Shown here: positions 7,301-14,787 of the stretch, piece by piece
Numbering within the stretch: position 1 is the stretch's first letter
Layout: every line of letters begins with the position of its first letter
DNA from: a virus
IMG/VR virus record: IMGVR_UViG_3300032289_002000
Location: 1-21,768 of that record
Length of the DNA stretch: 21,768 bases
Strand: one strand, 5' to 3'
Made by a program: the position numbers and the translations under genes
The notes under the pieces: generated by a model
The model's database searches: none
What the model saw: only the letters and a program-made list of their open reading frames with translations
What the model was told of the DNA's origin: nothing

Positions 7301-8950
7301 TTAAGCATAAAAAATCGTATCAAAAAAATCAATATATCCCACAAAAGATTCACGACTATATTTGAATACCCCGACCCTTTCTCCTAAACTAGTTTCAGAT
7401 GTACTTTTTAAATTTACTGAAACTCGGCCTTTACCTATTTCCACTTTTTCAGTTGCGGTAGGATTAGACCAGCCATAGGTTGTGCTATTGAAAATCATTT
7501 CGCCGCCTTTGTATGCTGTAACAAATAATTCAATCGGATCGCTGCCAACAGATCCGAACCATTGTGCTCTACAGTCTACAGTTAAATTAGTTTCACTTGA
7601 ATATCCCTCCCTAAATTTTACTAAATCGATCAATACAGACTCGCTTCCAGAACTCGATGTATTATCACCACTCCAAATGAGGATATCATTAATTTTATTG
7701 AGTTGTCCCCATCCGACATAGCCTGGAAATGTTGTTATCCGAGTTCTGGTATCAAGATCTTGTCCGTCAGTAAATTTGTATTCAATTGTTATATAATCTG
7801 CCTCAAGAACAAATGATGTATCGTCTATGATAGTTAGATCTGAATACTCAATAATAGGACCGGTTAAGGATCCTGTTCTAAGATTAAACCGTAATGCTTC
7901 ATCGCCCTCTAAAACTGAATCTTTTTTTGCATGTATTAGAACATCACCGAATACTCGATAATATTCTGGTTGATTATAAGTTAAAACTTTAAATTTTCCA
8001 CTTATTGGAGTAACAAAATCTTCCTGATTAACATTATTACCATCTAATGTCCAAAATAATTCTATCCCTAATGGAACATACATAGCATCAATAAATATAT
8101 ACCGACGTAAAGCAAGATCTGTAGTTTCATAAAGTTCCCATGGGTACCATTGATATCTTGTATAATTTAAACTAGTAATCCGTATGCCGTGAACTGGTAC
8201 AATTCGAATTATAGGGACTCGAGGAATTAATTTTATCGAACCTTGTGTAACAGGTCCAGATGTTGGCGAATTTACTCTAACATTTAAATTTATTCTTTTA
8301 TCAATTTCATTAAAATTACTATCAAGTATTGTAGAAATTGGTACCGAATAAGATTGAATTGAACTAATGCCGTCATTAATGACTTGAATTTGTCCACTCG
8401 GTTGTGTCCCAGCAGCCACATCTGAAGATTCTATAGTCGAATTACTTAAATCCCAGTATAACATAGTCCCTGTTTTTACATCTTTTACAGTTATATTAAA
8501 TATTGCTTGATCCCCTTCATAAATTTCATTTTTTTGAGAGAAAACTATATAAACAGGATTCATCTTATCATTATCTACAATATTTCGAAAAACTTCTTGA
8601 TTTTGTAAAGGATTAATTGAAGAATAACCTATAAAACTTGAGTTATATCTATTGTAATTTAATATTTCTGTTAATACTAAAGAAAGATCGGCACTAGTAA
8701 TACCCTGCATTGTATCTAATACTTGCATAGGGTTCAAATTATCTCTTTTGCATTGAGAAATTATAATAACTGCAATAGATTGGGCAGCAGATTTATTAAA
8801 GTCTTTACTGGTAAAAAATCCTGTTATAGCATCAAAAGTTGCGCTGTCTAATTCTATAAGACTTTCGGAATAAGCATCAACTGCTTTGACAAATTTATTT
8901 TGAGACTGCCCTTCGCTAGAAGAGGGCAAATTATTGTAATTTACGGGCAT
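7301..8950 (-). CDS. Virion structural protein with Calx-beta/Ig-like repeats
   Basis: A 549-aa protein. The N-terminal about 115 residues are helical (FDAITGFFTSKDFNKSAAQS, AVIIISQCKRDNLNPMQVLD, LVLTEILNYNRYNSSFIGY) and resemble a domain I recall from structural proteins of marine T4-like phages. The remainder is beta-rich. Two segments show the Calx-beta-like pattern of an EGD turn, hydrophobic alternation and a following DD/T turn: NEIYEGDQAIFNITVKD (about 140) and SVLEGDEALRFNLRTG (about 347) with LTIIDDTSF. Such domains decorate phage virions and adhere weakly to surfaces or glycans. It lies between the tube-related gene and gp4, with gaps of 9 and 3 nt, in one run of tail/head genes. 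No Shine-Dalgarno is visible. Exact position in the virion is unknown. Confidence 0.7.
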   Translation of the reverse strand: MPVNYNNLPSSSEGQSQNKFVKAVDAYSESLIELDSATFDAITGFFTSKDFNKSAAQSIAVIIISQCKRDNLNPMQVLDTMQGITSADLSLVLTEILNYNRYNSSFIGYSSINPLQNQEVFRNIVDNDKMNPVYIVFSQKNEIYEGDQAIFNITVKDVKTGTMLYWDLSNSTIESSDVAAGTQPSGQIQVINDGISSIQSYSVPISTILDSNFNEIDKRINLNVRVNSPTSGPVTQGSIKLIPRVPIIRIVPVHGIRITSLNYTRYQWYPWELYETTDLALRRYIFIDAMYVPLGIELFWTLDGNNVNQEDFVTPISGKFKVLTYNQPEYYRVFGDVLIHAKKDSVLEGDEALRFNLRTGSLTGPIIEYSDLTIIDDTSFVLEADYITIEYKFTDGQDLDTRTRITTFPGYVGWGQLNKINDILIWSGDNTSSSGSESVLIDLVKFREGYSSETNLTVDCRAQWFGSVGSDPIELFVTAYKGGEMIFNSTTYGWSNPTATEKVEIGKGRVSVNLKSTSETSLGERVGVFKYSRESFVGYIDFFDTIFYA

Positions 8951-8959
8951 TTTTGAGTT

Positions 8960-10027
8960 TTAATTTATTTTCTTTTGTTGTGCATTGGTATTATTATTAC
9001 CAAATGCTGAGGTTATAGAAACTCCGATATTGTTTCTTACTTCTGGCCGATTTCCATTATTTTGTAAATCGGTTAAGGATCTGCTAATAGTTCTCTCTGT
9101 ATCACTTCTTATAGTTTTAGCATTTATCTTTTTTGCATCCTGCCATGTTTGGCCTGCATTAATTGCTACTCCTAAAAAATCCAATGGAGTTTTTGCATTC
9201 TTTAGGCTGCCATTTTCTCCGAATATATCGCTTACACCCCCTAATACTCCTGCTATACCTCCCGGACGTATAGGGCTAGGAGTGTTGTCATAATATACGG
9301 CAGAGAAAAATTTTGCATCTTTGTCTTTTTTAAGTTTTCCGTTTTTGTATAAAACTCCTTCGTAGGAAATTGTAGCTTTATTTGCTAATGCTCTTGTTTG
9401 GTCATCTTGGGACAAAGAATCGTGATCCCAAGCTGTTATTAAGGGGTTTAGCAATGTCATTTGTGTAAACTTTTGTTGATGCATTACATAAATGTCTATC
9501 GAATCAAAAAATCTGTTTATTTGTACACTATTTCCACCATAAAAAAAAGAATTACTATTAAATTTAGTATCTCTAAATGCTTCAGGTGGTGCTGACCTAG
9601 ATTTAACATCGTACCACCCATCGGCGTAATGATATTGATAATAATTTTTCCATAACCAATTAGTTATGTCACTATTATCGTCATGGAACGTCATTGTAAT
9701 ATCATTGTATTTTATATTTTTGTAAACTGGAACCCTCCTATTGTATTGATTAAGGATGTCAGTCGGCATTGTGAATTTAGGCATATCTAGTTTTTTAACT
9801 AATAGTCCTACGTCTTTCATTCCGGAGTTTTTCCAACCTTGATCGATTACAGCGTTTGGATTTATATTAAATGATACAAAATATAAAAATTGAACTTTTG
9901 GTGCACGAGCATATGTATTTGTAACATAAAGTCGATTAGCGTGTTGGTAATCATGAAAAAAAGATTTGTCCGAGCCAAATACTCCTTTTCCTACACCAGA
10001 TAAAAAATTAGTAAATGCATTAGCCAT
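8960..10027 (-). CDS. Tail tube-related baseplate/tube-initiator-like protein
   Basis: A 355-aa protein. After an N-terminal MANAFTNFLSGVGKGVFGSD, the segment VQFLYFVSFNINPNAV, LVKKLDMPKFTMPTDILNQY and NIKYNDITMTFHDDNSDITN follows the order typical of the gp19/gp54 tube fold: a first beta strand pair, a loop with K-x-x-x-x-P, then a strand pair ending in an exposed acidic loop and helix (WLWKNYYQYHYADGWY). It is longer than tube proteins and has a Gly-rich turn (PIRPGGIAGVLGGVSDIFG) and a polar C-terminus. Best guess: a gp54-like tube initiator or a second tube-like protein. It would have followed gp19 directly before the glycosyltransferase cassette came between them. No Shine-Dalgarno. A box ACTAAATA ends exactly 5 nt before ATG, with a terminator hairpin just beyond, the same layout as gp17. 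Confidence 0.65.
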   Translation of the reverse strand: MANAFTNFLSGVGKGVFGSDKSFFHDYQHANRLYVTNTYARAPKVQFLYFVSFNINPNAVIDQGWKNSGMKDVGLLVKKLDMPKFTMPTDILNQYNRRVPVYKNIKYNDITMTFHDDNSDITNWLWKNYYQYHYADGWYDVKSRSAPPEAFRDTKFNSNSFFYGGNSVQINRFFDSIDIYVMHQQKFTQMTLLNPLITAWDHDSLSQDDQTRALANKATISYEGVLYKNGKLKKDKDAKFFSAVYYDNTPSPIRPGGIAGVLGGVSDIFGENGSLKNAKTPLDFLGVAINAGQTWQDAKKINAKTIRSDTERTISRSLTDLQNNGNRPEVRNNIGVSITSAFGNNNTNAQQKKIN

Positions 10028-10032
10028 AGTAA

Positions 10033-10040
10033 TATTTAGT
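10033..10040 (-). promoter_or_regulatory. Late promoter-like box ACTAAATA before the tube-related gene
   Basis: The minus strand reads ACTAAATA, then TTACT, then ATG. It matches TATAAATA at 6 of 8 bases and has the same 5-nt gap to ATG as gp17 and gp13. The same box is preserved in repeat copy B (11009-11016), where the start codon is destroyed. Function as a promoter is inferred. Confidence 0.4.
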
Positions 10041-10041
10041 T

Positions 10042-10073
10042 AAGAAAAAACCGAGAAATCTCGGTTTTTTCTT
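10042..10073 (-). terminator. Perfect 15-bp hairpin terminator closing the glycosyltransferase cassette
   Basis: The arms 10042-10056 and 10059-10073 are exact reverse complements (aagaaaaaaccgaga), with CCGAG/CTCGG at the core and T6 after the stem on the minus strand. The A/T flanks make it symmetric, so it can act in both directions. It lies 25 nt beyond the stop of the epimerase remnant. Confidence 0.9.
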
Positions 10074-10097
10074 ATGCTACAGTAAATAATGCTTTCG

Positions 10098-10235
10098 TTA
10101 CATTAACCTTTCCACATTATCTCGATAACCGCCGGCTAGTGTATCATTACCCACAACGGTATGTCCTAGCTCTAACATTCTGTCGGCTAAATGACTTCCT
10201 AAAAATCCTGCTATTCCTGTTATAAAAATTTTCAT
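10098..10235 (-). pseudogene. Truncated NAD-dependent sugar epimerase/dehydratase, N-terminal 45 residues
   Basis: ATG at 10235 to TAA at 10098 encodes 45 residues starting MKIFITGIAGFLGSHLADRM. This is the first beta strand, Gly7-x2-Gly10-x2-Gly13 loop and helix of a Rossmann-fold short-chain dehydrogenase of the nucleotide-sugar epimerase type, continuing to VVGNDTLAGGYRDNVERLM. Family members normally run to about 300 residues, with a Tyr-x3-Lys catalytic pair that is absent here. After the stop there are only 24 nt before the terminator hairpin, so the rest has been deleted rather than frameshifted. The ATG follows the glycosyltransferase TAA after one base, so it would be translated by coupling. 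It could be a remnant of a full sugar-synthesis gene lost when the cassette was trimmed, or a retained small peptide. Confidence 0.8.
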
Positions 10236-10236
10236 A

Positions 10237-10923
10237 TTACCCTTTATATTGGGTCATAAAATTATACAATGCCTGCGTGTCAGATTGCAACCATCGTTGT
10301 GTTCTTGCCCAGAGCCAATGGTCTTTTTCTCTATTACAAAACTTGTCTTTGCGATCCCATAGTTCGTCTTTTATGTCAACAATTAACGGAGTTTTGACAT
10401 CTGTTACTTCAATGTATCTGCCCAGTTGTTTTGCAATGTCTCTATACCATGTATCAACATACCAGTGATGAAAGTGTGGAGGCAAGAAGTATCCTAATGC
10501 TCGTACCCAGTTTTTGTGTATGCAGAAATGCGGGCAATGATCTTTGGTTAAAAATCCACCATCCCAAGCTAGCCCATCCACTGACGGATAAACAAATGCA
10601 ATTTTATCTGGATAGGGTTCAAAGTATTTTAAAATTTTAATATCCCAATCCTGTGTCTCAAACCATCCATCGTGGCCAACCAAAAACAAATATTCATGTT
10701 TTGCCTGTTGAGCCATTATATTCCAGCTGTAGATTGGGCTACGATCTGGACCAACAGTAATATGTTTGCGATCAATTAACTCAAAATATTTTTGTAATTT
10801 TGGGTCGTCATCGTTAAGGTATAATATAATTTCAATATCGGTGCCTGCTAATGCTTTTGCAGTGTTCACCATCTTGGCGCATAACTCAGGTTGTCCTCTG
10901 CTAGGACATAGTATACTGATCAT
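10237..10923 (-). CDS. GT-A-type (family 2-like) glycosyltransferase
   Basis: A 228-aa protein beginning MISILCPSRGQPELCAKMVN, a typical first strand and nucleotide-binding loop of GT-A glycosyltransferases. It continues with IEIILYLNDDDPKLQKY and, at about 80-90, LFLVGHDGWFETQDWD, where the aspartate takes the place of the metal-binding DxD region. The C-terminal half is rich in Trp/His (HFHHWYVDTWYRDI, DHWLWARTQRW). No membrane segment. It probably transfers a sugar to a phage or host glycan; the donor and acceptor are not predictable. Start: AAGGA lies about 7 nt upstream of ATG. With the 45-aa epimerase remnant it forms a two-gene unit between two 58-bp repeats, with its own TTGACA-type promoter and terminator. 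It therefore looks like an inserted cassette in the tail gene run, not part of virion assembly. Confidence 0.7.
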   Translation of the reverse strand: MISILCPSRGQPELCAKMVNTAKALAGTDIEIILYLNDDDPKLQKYFELIDRKHITVGPDRSPIYSWNIMAQQAKHEYLFLVGHDGWFETQDWDIKILKYFEPYPDKIAFVYPSVDGLAWDGGFLTKDHCPHFCIHKNWVRALGYFLPPHFHHWYVDTWYRDIAKQLGRYIEVTDVKTPLIVDIKDELWDRKDKFCNREKDHWLWARTQRWLQSDTQALYNFMTQYKG

Positions 10924-10944
10924 TTAATTTCCTTATCATTTACT

Positions 10945-10981
10945 TATACTATAATAGAGTATACAACAATTTTTATGTCAA
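10945..10981 (-). promoter_or_regulatory. Sigma70-like promoter of the glycosyltransferase cassette, with inverted repeat
   Basis: The minus strand has TTGACA at 10981-10976. Candidate -10 elements are TCTATT (17-nt spacer, 10958-10953) and TATTAT (19-nt spacer, 10956-10951); neither is perfect. A 6-bp inverted repeat (tatact at 10945-10950, agtata at 10958-10963, 7-nt spacer) overlaps the -10 area and could be an operator. This would give the cassette a host-type promoter, distinct from the late boxes around it. Confidence 0.45.
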
Positions 10982-10994
10982 TTGTATTGGCAGA

Positions 10995-11052
10995 ATTAGC
11001 CTTAGCAATATTTAGTTAAGAAAAAACCGGGAAATCCCGGTTTAATCTTATG
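10995..11052. repeat. 58-bp direct repeat, copy B (dead start codon)
   Basis: Ungapped match to 10019-10076 with six differences. On the minus strand the position equal to the tail-gene ATG reads AAG, and the sequence after AAGGCTAAT diverges. It follows gp19 and contains that gene's terminator. Confidence 0.93.
11018..11049 (-). terminator. Terminator after the tail tube gene
   Basis: The core stem is 11024-11032 with 11035-11043 (aaaccggga / tcccggttt) and is followed by more T residues on the minus strand. It starts 20 nt past the gp19 stop. Relative to the copy at 10042-10073 the stem has a G-C pair in place of an A-T pair. Confidence 0.85.
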
Positions 11053-11068
11053 AAAAGAGGTATAGTTT

Positions 11069-11701
11069 TTAACCTAAAGCAAGAGACCTAATTGTCCTTC
11101 CTACACTAACACCAAGTCCAGTTCTATTACCGGCTGAATCAACTTGTAAAGCATTGTCAAATGATATTGATAAATCTACAGTCATTGCATCCGATGCGGC
11201 AGAATAACTGGCTTCTTTATATGTAGCGCTATCTATATAACAACCGTTTAGTTCAAAAATTTCTAATACACCAGGTGTATAAGCCCCGTTGCCCCCATCT
11301 AGCAATTCTACTCGTGTTGTAAATTTATAATCAATACCGGATGCTGCACCGCTCTGTTCATAAAAATCGAATTGCTTCTGCATTTGTTCTCCGATTTTTT
11401 TACTAACAGTATTGGTTACATCATCTCTGATTGATAACTTGATGGCTTCGAAAGAATGTTTTCCAGCCAATTTTACAGTACTGTTGTAAACGCTAAGTTT
11501 TATTTGTTCAAATTTAACAACAGGACGACCTACACTTATTACCTGTTTAGTAAGTTCAGTAGTTGCCGCACCCGCAACTCCAAAATTATCTAGCGTAACT
11601 CTAAATCTATAAGTGAGTTTGGGCATCAACAGGCCTTGGCTTGCTGAACTTTGATTAGTTGCTAAAGGTACTGTAAACCTACTTAAACTTGCGATAGCCA
11701 T
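11069..11701 (-). CDS. gp19: Tail tube protein
   Basis: A 210-aa protein directly downstream of the sheath gene, in the T4 18-19 order. It is beta-rich: LTYRFRVTLDNFG, then LTKQVISVGRPVVKFEQIKL (the loop and strand signature of gp19-family tubes), STVKLAGKHSFEAIKLSIRD, a helix EQMQKQFDFYEQSG, and a final strand pair GVLEIFELNGCYIDS and MTVDLSISFDNALQV. Stacked hexamers of this family make the rigid tube inside the sheath. It is longer than T4 gp19 (163 aa), with an extended N-terminus and loops. Start: AAGGAGC lies 7 nt before ATG, and a late box GATAAATA lies 19 nt upstream, in the 28-bp gap after gp18. High-level expression is expected. Confidence 0.9.
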   Translation of the reverse strand: MAIASLSRFTVPLATNQSSASQGLLMPKLTYRFRVTLDNFGVAGAATTELTKQVISVGRPVVKFEQIKLSVYNSTVKLAGKHSFEAIKLSIRDDVTNTVSKKIGEQMQKQFDFYEQSGAASGIDYKFTTRVELLDGGNGAYTPGVLEIFELNGCYIDSATYKEASYSAASDAMTVDLSISFDNALQVDSAGNRTGLGVSVGRTIRSLALG

Positions 11702-11720
11702 TAAATTGCTCCTTGTGTAT

Positions 11721-11728
11721 TATTTATC
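11721..11728 (-). promoter_or_regulatory. Late promoter box GATAAATA for gp19
   Basis: The minus strand reads GATAAATA, 7 of 8 matches to the T4 late octamer, 19 nt before the gp19 ATG. It leaves room for a short leader that carries the AAGGAG Shine-Dalgarno at 11709-11714. Confidence 0.65.
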
Positions 11729-11729
11729 A

Positions 11730-14699
11730 TTATAATCCAGCCTGGATATCGCCGGTATTTTTAATACGCAACGGAATGTAGATGAATTCAACAGCCTTGA
11801 CTGGCTCAATTGCAACGTCTACATATAGTTCGCCTCTATCAATCCTTGCAGTAGTGTTATTGGTTGCATCACATACTACAATAAAATCATATAGGGCACG
11901 CTGACCTACCATTTCTATTAACAAACTCTCTACTGCGGCTTTGATTTCTCTGCGTGTTTGAGAATCATTAGGTTCAAACAAGAAAGGTTTAGCTAATATT
12001 CCTAATTGTCTTCTCAAGTATACAATTAGTCGAATTACATTGATGCGATCTAATGCACTGGCATTTTTTGCACGAGTATACTGTCCAAAATTAACTAATC
12101 CTACTCCAGGCAATGTAGCAATTGGATTAATTTTAACTTTTGCCATGACGTCTCGTATCCCTTGATGAAGAGAAGCAGTTTTAAATTCGCCTTCCATGTC
12201 AATATATCCAACACTTGATGCGTTTTCAATACCACCTCTTCGAGTTCCTGCCGGGGCAAACCAAGGATAACTCTTAGCATCACTATTAATAATTGTTCTT
12301 AACATCATATGGCTAGGAGGAACAACTATATTATTTCCAAAATTATCGTTGGTAAATCCGCTTGGATAAAATAGTCCTAAATATTCACTGTAACTCACTG
12401 CTCCTTCGTCGCCGTTGTCAAAGGCTAGCATAGAATTATTCCCCCATTCTGATAATGAAGTTCCAGAGGGCTCTAATCTAAATGGGGTGTCACCTACAAT
12501 AAATGCAACTTCGCCGCAATCAGTATTGAATGCAATCATATTTTGAATAACTTCTGGGTATCCAGGGCAAGCAATTAGATTAAATGCTAATGTTTCTACA
12601 TCTCTGATAGCACCGTTAGTATCTATTAACGATTTCAAAGAAGCAACTACTACCCCACGTTGAGCCATTCTTCCAAATCTTCCAGACCCGTCCTCGTTAA
12701 CACTGAAGTAAGATACCCAACGATTTGTATCGTAGAGAGCCATAGATTCGTTATTAAACCTTATATTTTTACCGCTATTTGCAAAAATGTTAATATAACC
12801 GGATATAAATTGCTTAACATTGTTTCCGCTTCTGCGAGTATTCCATAATCTTGTTCCTTGTGGATATAGTGCAGGATCTGGTGCATCAGGATCAAGATAA
12901 TTGCTAGATAACAAACTAATAATTGTGCTAGGAGTCATTGTAGTACCAGTTGTAGCATATCTAGCATCAGCAAATAACCATCCATTTGGACTAGTTTGAT
13001 CAGTTACATCTTGAATAATCCATTTATTAGCCGAAGAACTCCATACATATACCGTTTTTCCGTATTGTTCAGGATCGGAAGTGTCGATCCAGATGTCACC
13101 GTTAACTAGAGGAGTTCCATCGCTTTGACCAGTTGCAGAATTAGGTTCTAATGCACTAATAATAGGTCCTCCCGGGCTGCTGCTGGGGAATGCATTTTTA
13201 TAGCCAACCCAAGTTGTACCATTATGATACATAATATCAACTTCGCTAATCGTATTATTATACCACAATGCACCGTCATTGGGCAATGTGTAAGGAGTTG
13301 TAGATTTTGCTTCGTAAGACAATGGTCTCCAATTAGTTATTAGGTATGTTGCACTATGATTTAACGGAGCATTATAAACATTAGCAGTTCCCAGTTTAGT
13401 GACACTATTATAAGCAGTTACGCCCATACTAGAGAAAGGAGAGCCAATATCGTCGAGTATTTCAAACATTCCACCCTTTGTATGTGTGATTGTTAGAGTT
13501 GATGTTGCAGAATCGTATGCCGCGCTGATGTTTAAAATTCCTGCGACTCCGAGTGCAGTTGCAATTGTTTCTGTAAGATTTGCAGTAGGAGACCCCGGAA
13601 CATTAATAGTGGAAAATGAAGACCAAGAACCAGTACTAACTTGAGTTACCCTAATATCAAATGATGTAGCACCGGCGCTTTTTCCGGTTGACTGAATTGT
13701 TAGCGTAGTGGGCCCCGATGCAGATTTCCTCCAAACTTTAAAATCTGCAGATGCTATATCGTTGTAATCAGTTGCTACTATAACAGTCCCTACCGGAATA
13801 TTTGCTCCGCCTCCTACAGTATCTAGAGTATAGATTGCATTTTCTAAACTTCTATATACATTAGCAGTAGTCTTTTTCCATTGTCTAGTACTACCTTCAT
13901 AATAACTAACGTCCCAGTTTGAACCGTTGCCTGGGCTTGTTGTCTTGAGCCATACACTCCCGTTTGGAGTAGATGCTGTCCAATTAGGGTATCTGGTGTG
14001 AGGATTTATTACAAATTGTTTTCCACTATCGAACGTGTTGGCAACCTGGACCCAAGCACCAGACACTGCACCTGTCTTATAATAAAGTTGATTCGGATAT
14101 GTTTGCCCGTTATCAGAAGTAATGTATACTGCATAATCTCCCCGGCTACCAAAAGAATCTCTTGGGATGCCACCAGTGCTATTGGTTTGATAGTTATCGT
14201 TGTCGATTATTAAAGGAGTTTTTACGGTAAATGACAGCGTTGCTGTATTCCATTCGTTAATACCGAATGCGGTATTATCTGTGTCAATCCAATAAGTTCC
14301 CGCGACAGGAGGACCTACCGGTACATCGGTAGTAGGTTCTAACTCGGTTAGATTTACATCTGCTCTTACAACATATACTCTAGAAGTTACACCTAAAAGA
14401 CTATATGCTGTTTGCAATCCATATTCGTTAAGTTCACTACCATGAATCGGGTTTCCAGTGGTGCTGGTTTTAAAATCTGGAGTCCCAAATGTGTCAGTTA
14501 AGTCTCTCTGACTAGTTATAACCCAAACTCTTCCATTCTTTGCTGGGGTTGTGCCCTGAGCAATTCCTGTACCGGAAGCATTGGGTTTATCTTGTGCTGT
14601 TGCAACAAATACTATAGGTGTTGTTCCTGCAGGAGCAGGATTGTAAAAACTTTCGTCGATTACTGTAACTTCTATGCCAGGGGACTCTAAAATAGCCAT
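11730..14699 (-). CDS. gp18: Tail sheath protein with large inserted surface modules
   Basis: A 989-aa contractile sheath. The N-terminus MAILESPGIEVTVID and TPIVFVATAQDKP, and the C-terminal LIVYLRRQLGILAKPFLFEP, FIVVCDATNNT and VEFIYIPLRI, are standard T4-type sheath signatures that form the contracting core. T4 gp18 has 659 residues. The extra length is a central insertion (about 130-590) containing several modules with a Trp/Tyr-rich pattern: GTYWIDTD near 135, LYYKTGAVSGAWVQV near 200, GSVWLKT near 256, GALWYNNTISEVDIMYHNGT near 480 and GDIWIDTSD near 536. These are probably surface decorations. Start: TAGGAG lies 7 nt before ATG at 14699. A TTG just upstream at 14702 is rejected on spacing. 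A late box GATAAATA lies 28 nt upstream of the ATG. Confidence 0.97.
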   Translation of the reverse strand: MAILESPGIEVTVIDESFYNPAPAGTTPIVFVATAQDKPNASGTGIAQGTTPAKNGRVWVITSQRDLTDTFGTPDFKTSTTGNPIHGSELNEYGLQTAYSLLGVTSRVYVVRADVNLTELEPTTDVPVGPPVAGTYWIDTDNTAFGINEWNTATLSFTVKTPLIIDNDNYQTNSTGGIPRDSFGSRGDYAVYITSDNGQTYPNQLYYKTGAVSGAWVQVANTFDSGKQFVINPHTRYPNWTASTPNGSVWLKTTSPGNGSNWDVSYYEGSTRQWKKTTANVYRSLENAIYTLDTVGGGANIPVGTVIVATDYNDIASADFKVWRKSASGPTTLTIQSTGKSAGATSFDIRVTQVSTGSWSSFSTINVPGSPTANLTETIATALGVAGILNISAAYDSATSTLTITHTKGGMFEILDDIGSPFSSMGVTAYNSVTKLGTANVYNAPLNHSATYLITNWRPLSYEAKSTTPYTLPNDGALWYNNTISEVDIMYHNGTTWVGYKNAFPSSSPGGPIISALEPNSATGQSDGTPLVNGDIWIDTSDPEQYGKTVYVWSSSANKWIIQDVTDQTSPNGWLFADARYATTGTTMTPSTIISLLSSNYLDPDAPDPALYPQGTRLWNTRRSGNNVKQFISGYINIFANSGKNIRFNNESMALYDTNRWVSYFSVNEDGSGRFGRMAQRGVVVASLKSLIDTNGAIRDVETLAFNLIACPGYPEVIQNMIAFNTDCGEVAFIVGDTPFRLEPSGTSLSEWGNNSMLAFDNGDEGAVSYSEYLGLFYPSGFTNDNFGNNIVVPPSHMMLRTIINSDAKSYPWFAPAGTRRGGIENASSVGYIDMEGEFKTASLHQGIRDVMAKVKINPIATLPGVGLVNFGQYTRAKNASALDRINVIRLIVYLRRQLGILAKPFLFEPNDSQTRREIKAAVESLLIEMVGQRALYDFIVVCDATNNTTARIDRGELYVDVAIEPVKAVEFIYIPLRIKNTGDIQAGL

Positions 14700-14727
14700 C
14701 AATTTTCTCCTAATGGAACATTATTTT

Positions 14728-14735
14728 TATTTATC
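14728..14735 (-). promoter_or_regulatory. Late promoter box GATAAATA for gp18
   Basis: The minus strand reads GGATAAATAAA. The octamer matches TATAAATA at 7 of 8 bases and sits 28 nt before the gp18 ATG, with a good Shine-Dalgarno between. On the plus strand the same gap has only a weak GTTAAATA (14757-14764) before the HNH-like gene. Confidence 0.65.
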
Positions 14736-14787
14736 CGGTATCATAAAAAAATAGCGGTTAAATAAAGAGAATAAAAAGGGCGGAGTA

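Larger units (their letters stand above)
10019..10076. repeat. 58-bp direct repeat, copy A (live start codon)
   Basis: Aligns without gaps to 10995-11052 at 52 of 58 positions. On the minus strand it holds a terminator hairpin, a CTAAATA box and the first codons of the 8960-10027 gene (ATG GCT AAT). Two of the six mismatches (10054 A/G and 10061 T/C relative to copy B) are paired in the hairpin stem, so the structure is kept by a compensatory change. Confidence 0.93.

Noticed and set aside
10077-10097. Attachment site for site-specific integration at the cassette border
   Set aside because: No integrase is present and the repeats carry functional terminator and start elements, so homologous exchange or duplication explains them better.
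12101-12283. Short minus-strand frame inside gp18
   Set aside because: It is an alternative frame of the conserved sheath C-terminal domain, with no independent signals.
14700-14702. TTG at 14702 as the gp18 start
   Set aside because: ATG at 14699 follows directly, with a better Shine-Dalgarno spacing and the typical sheath N-terminus MAILESPGIEV.
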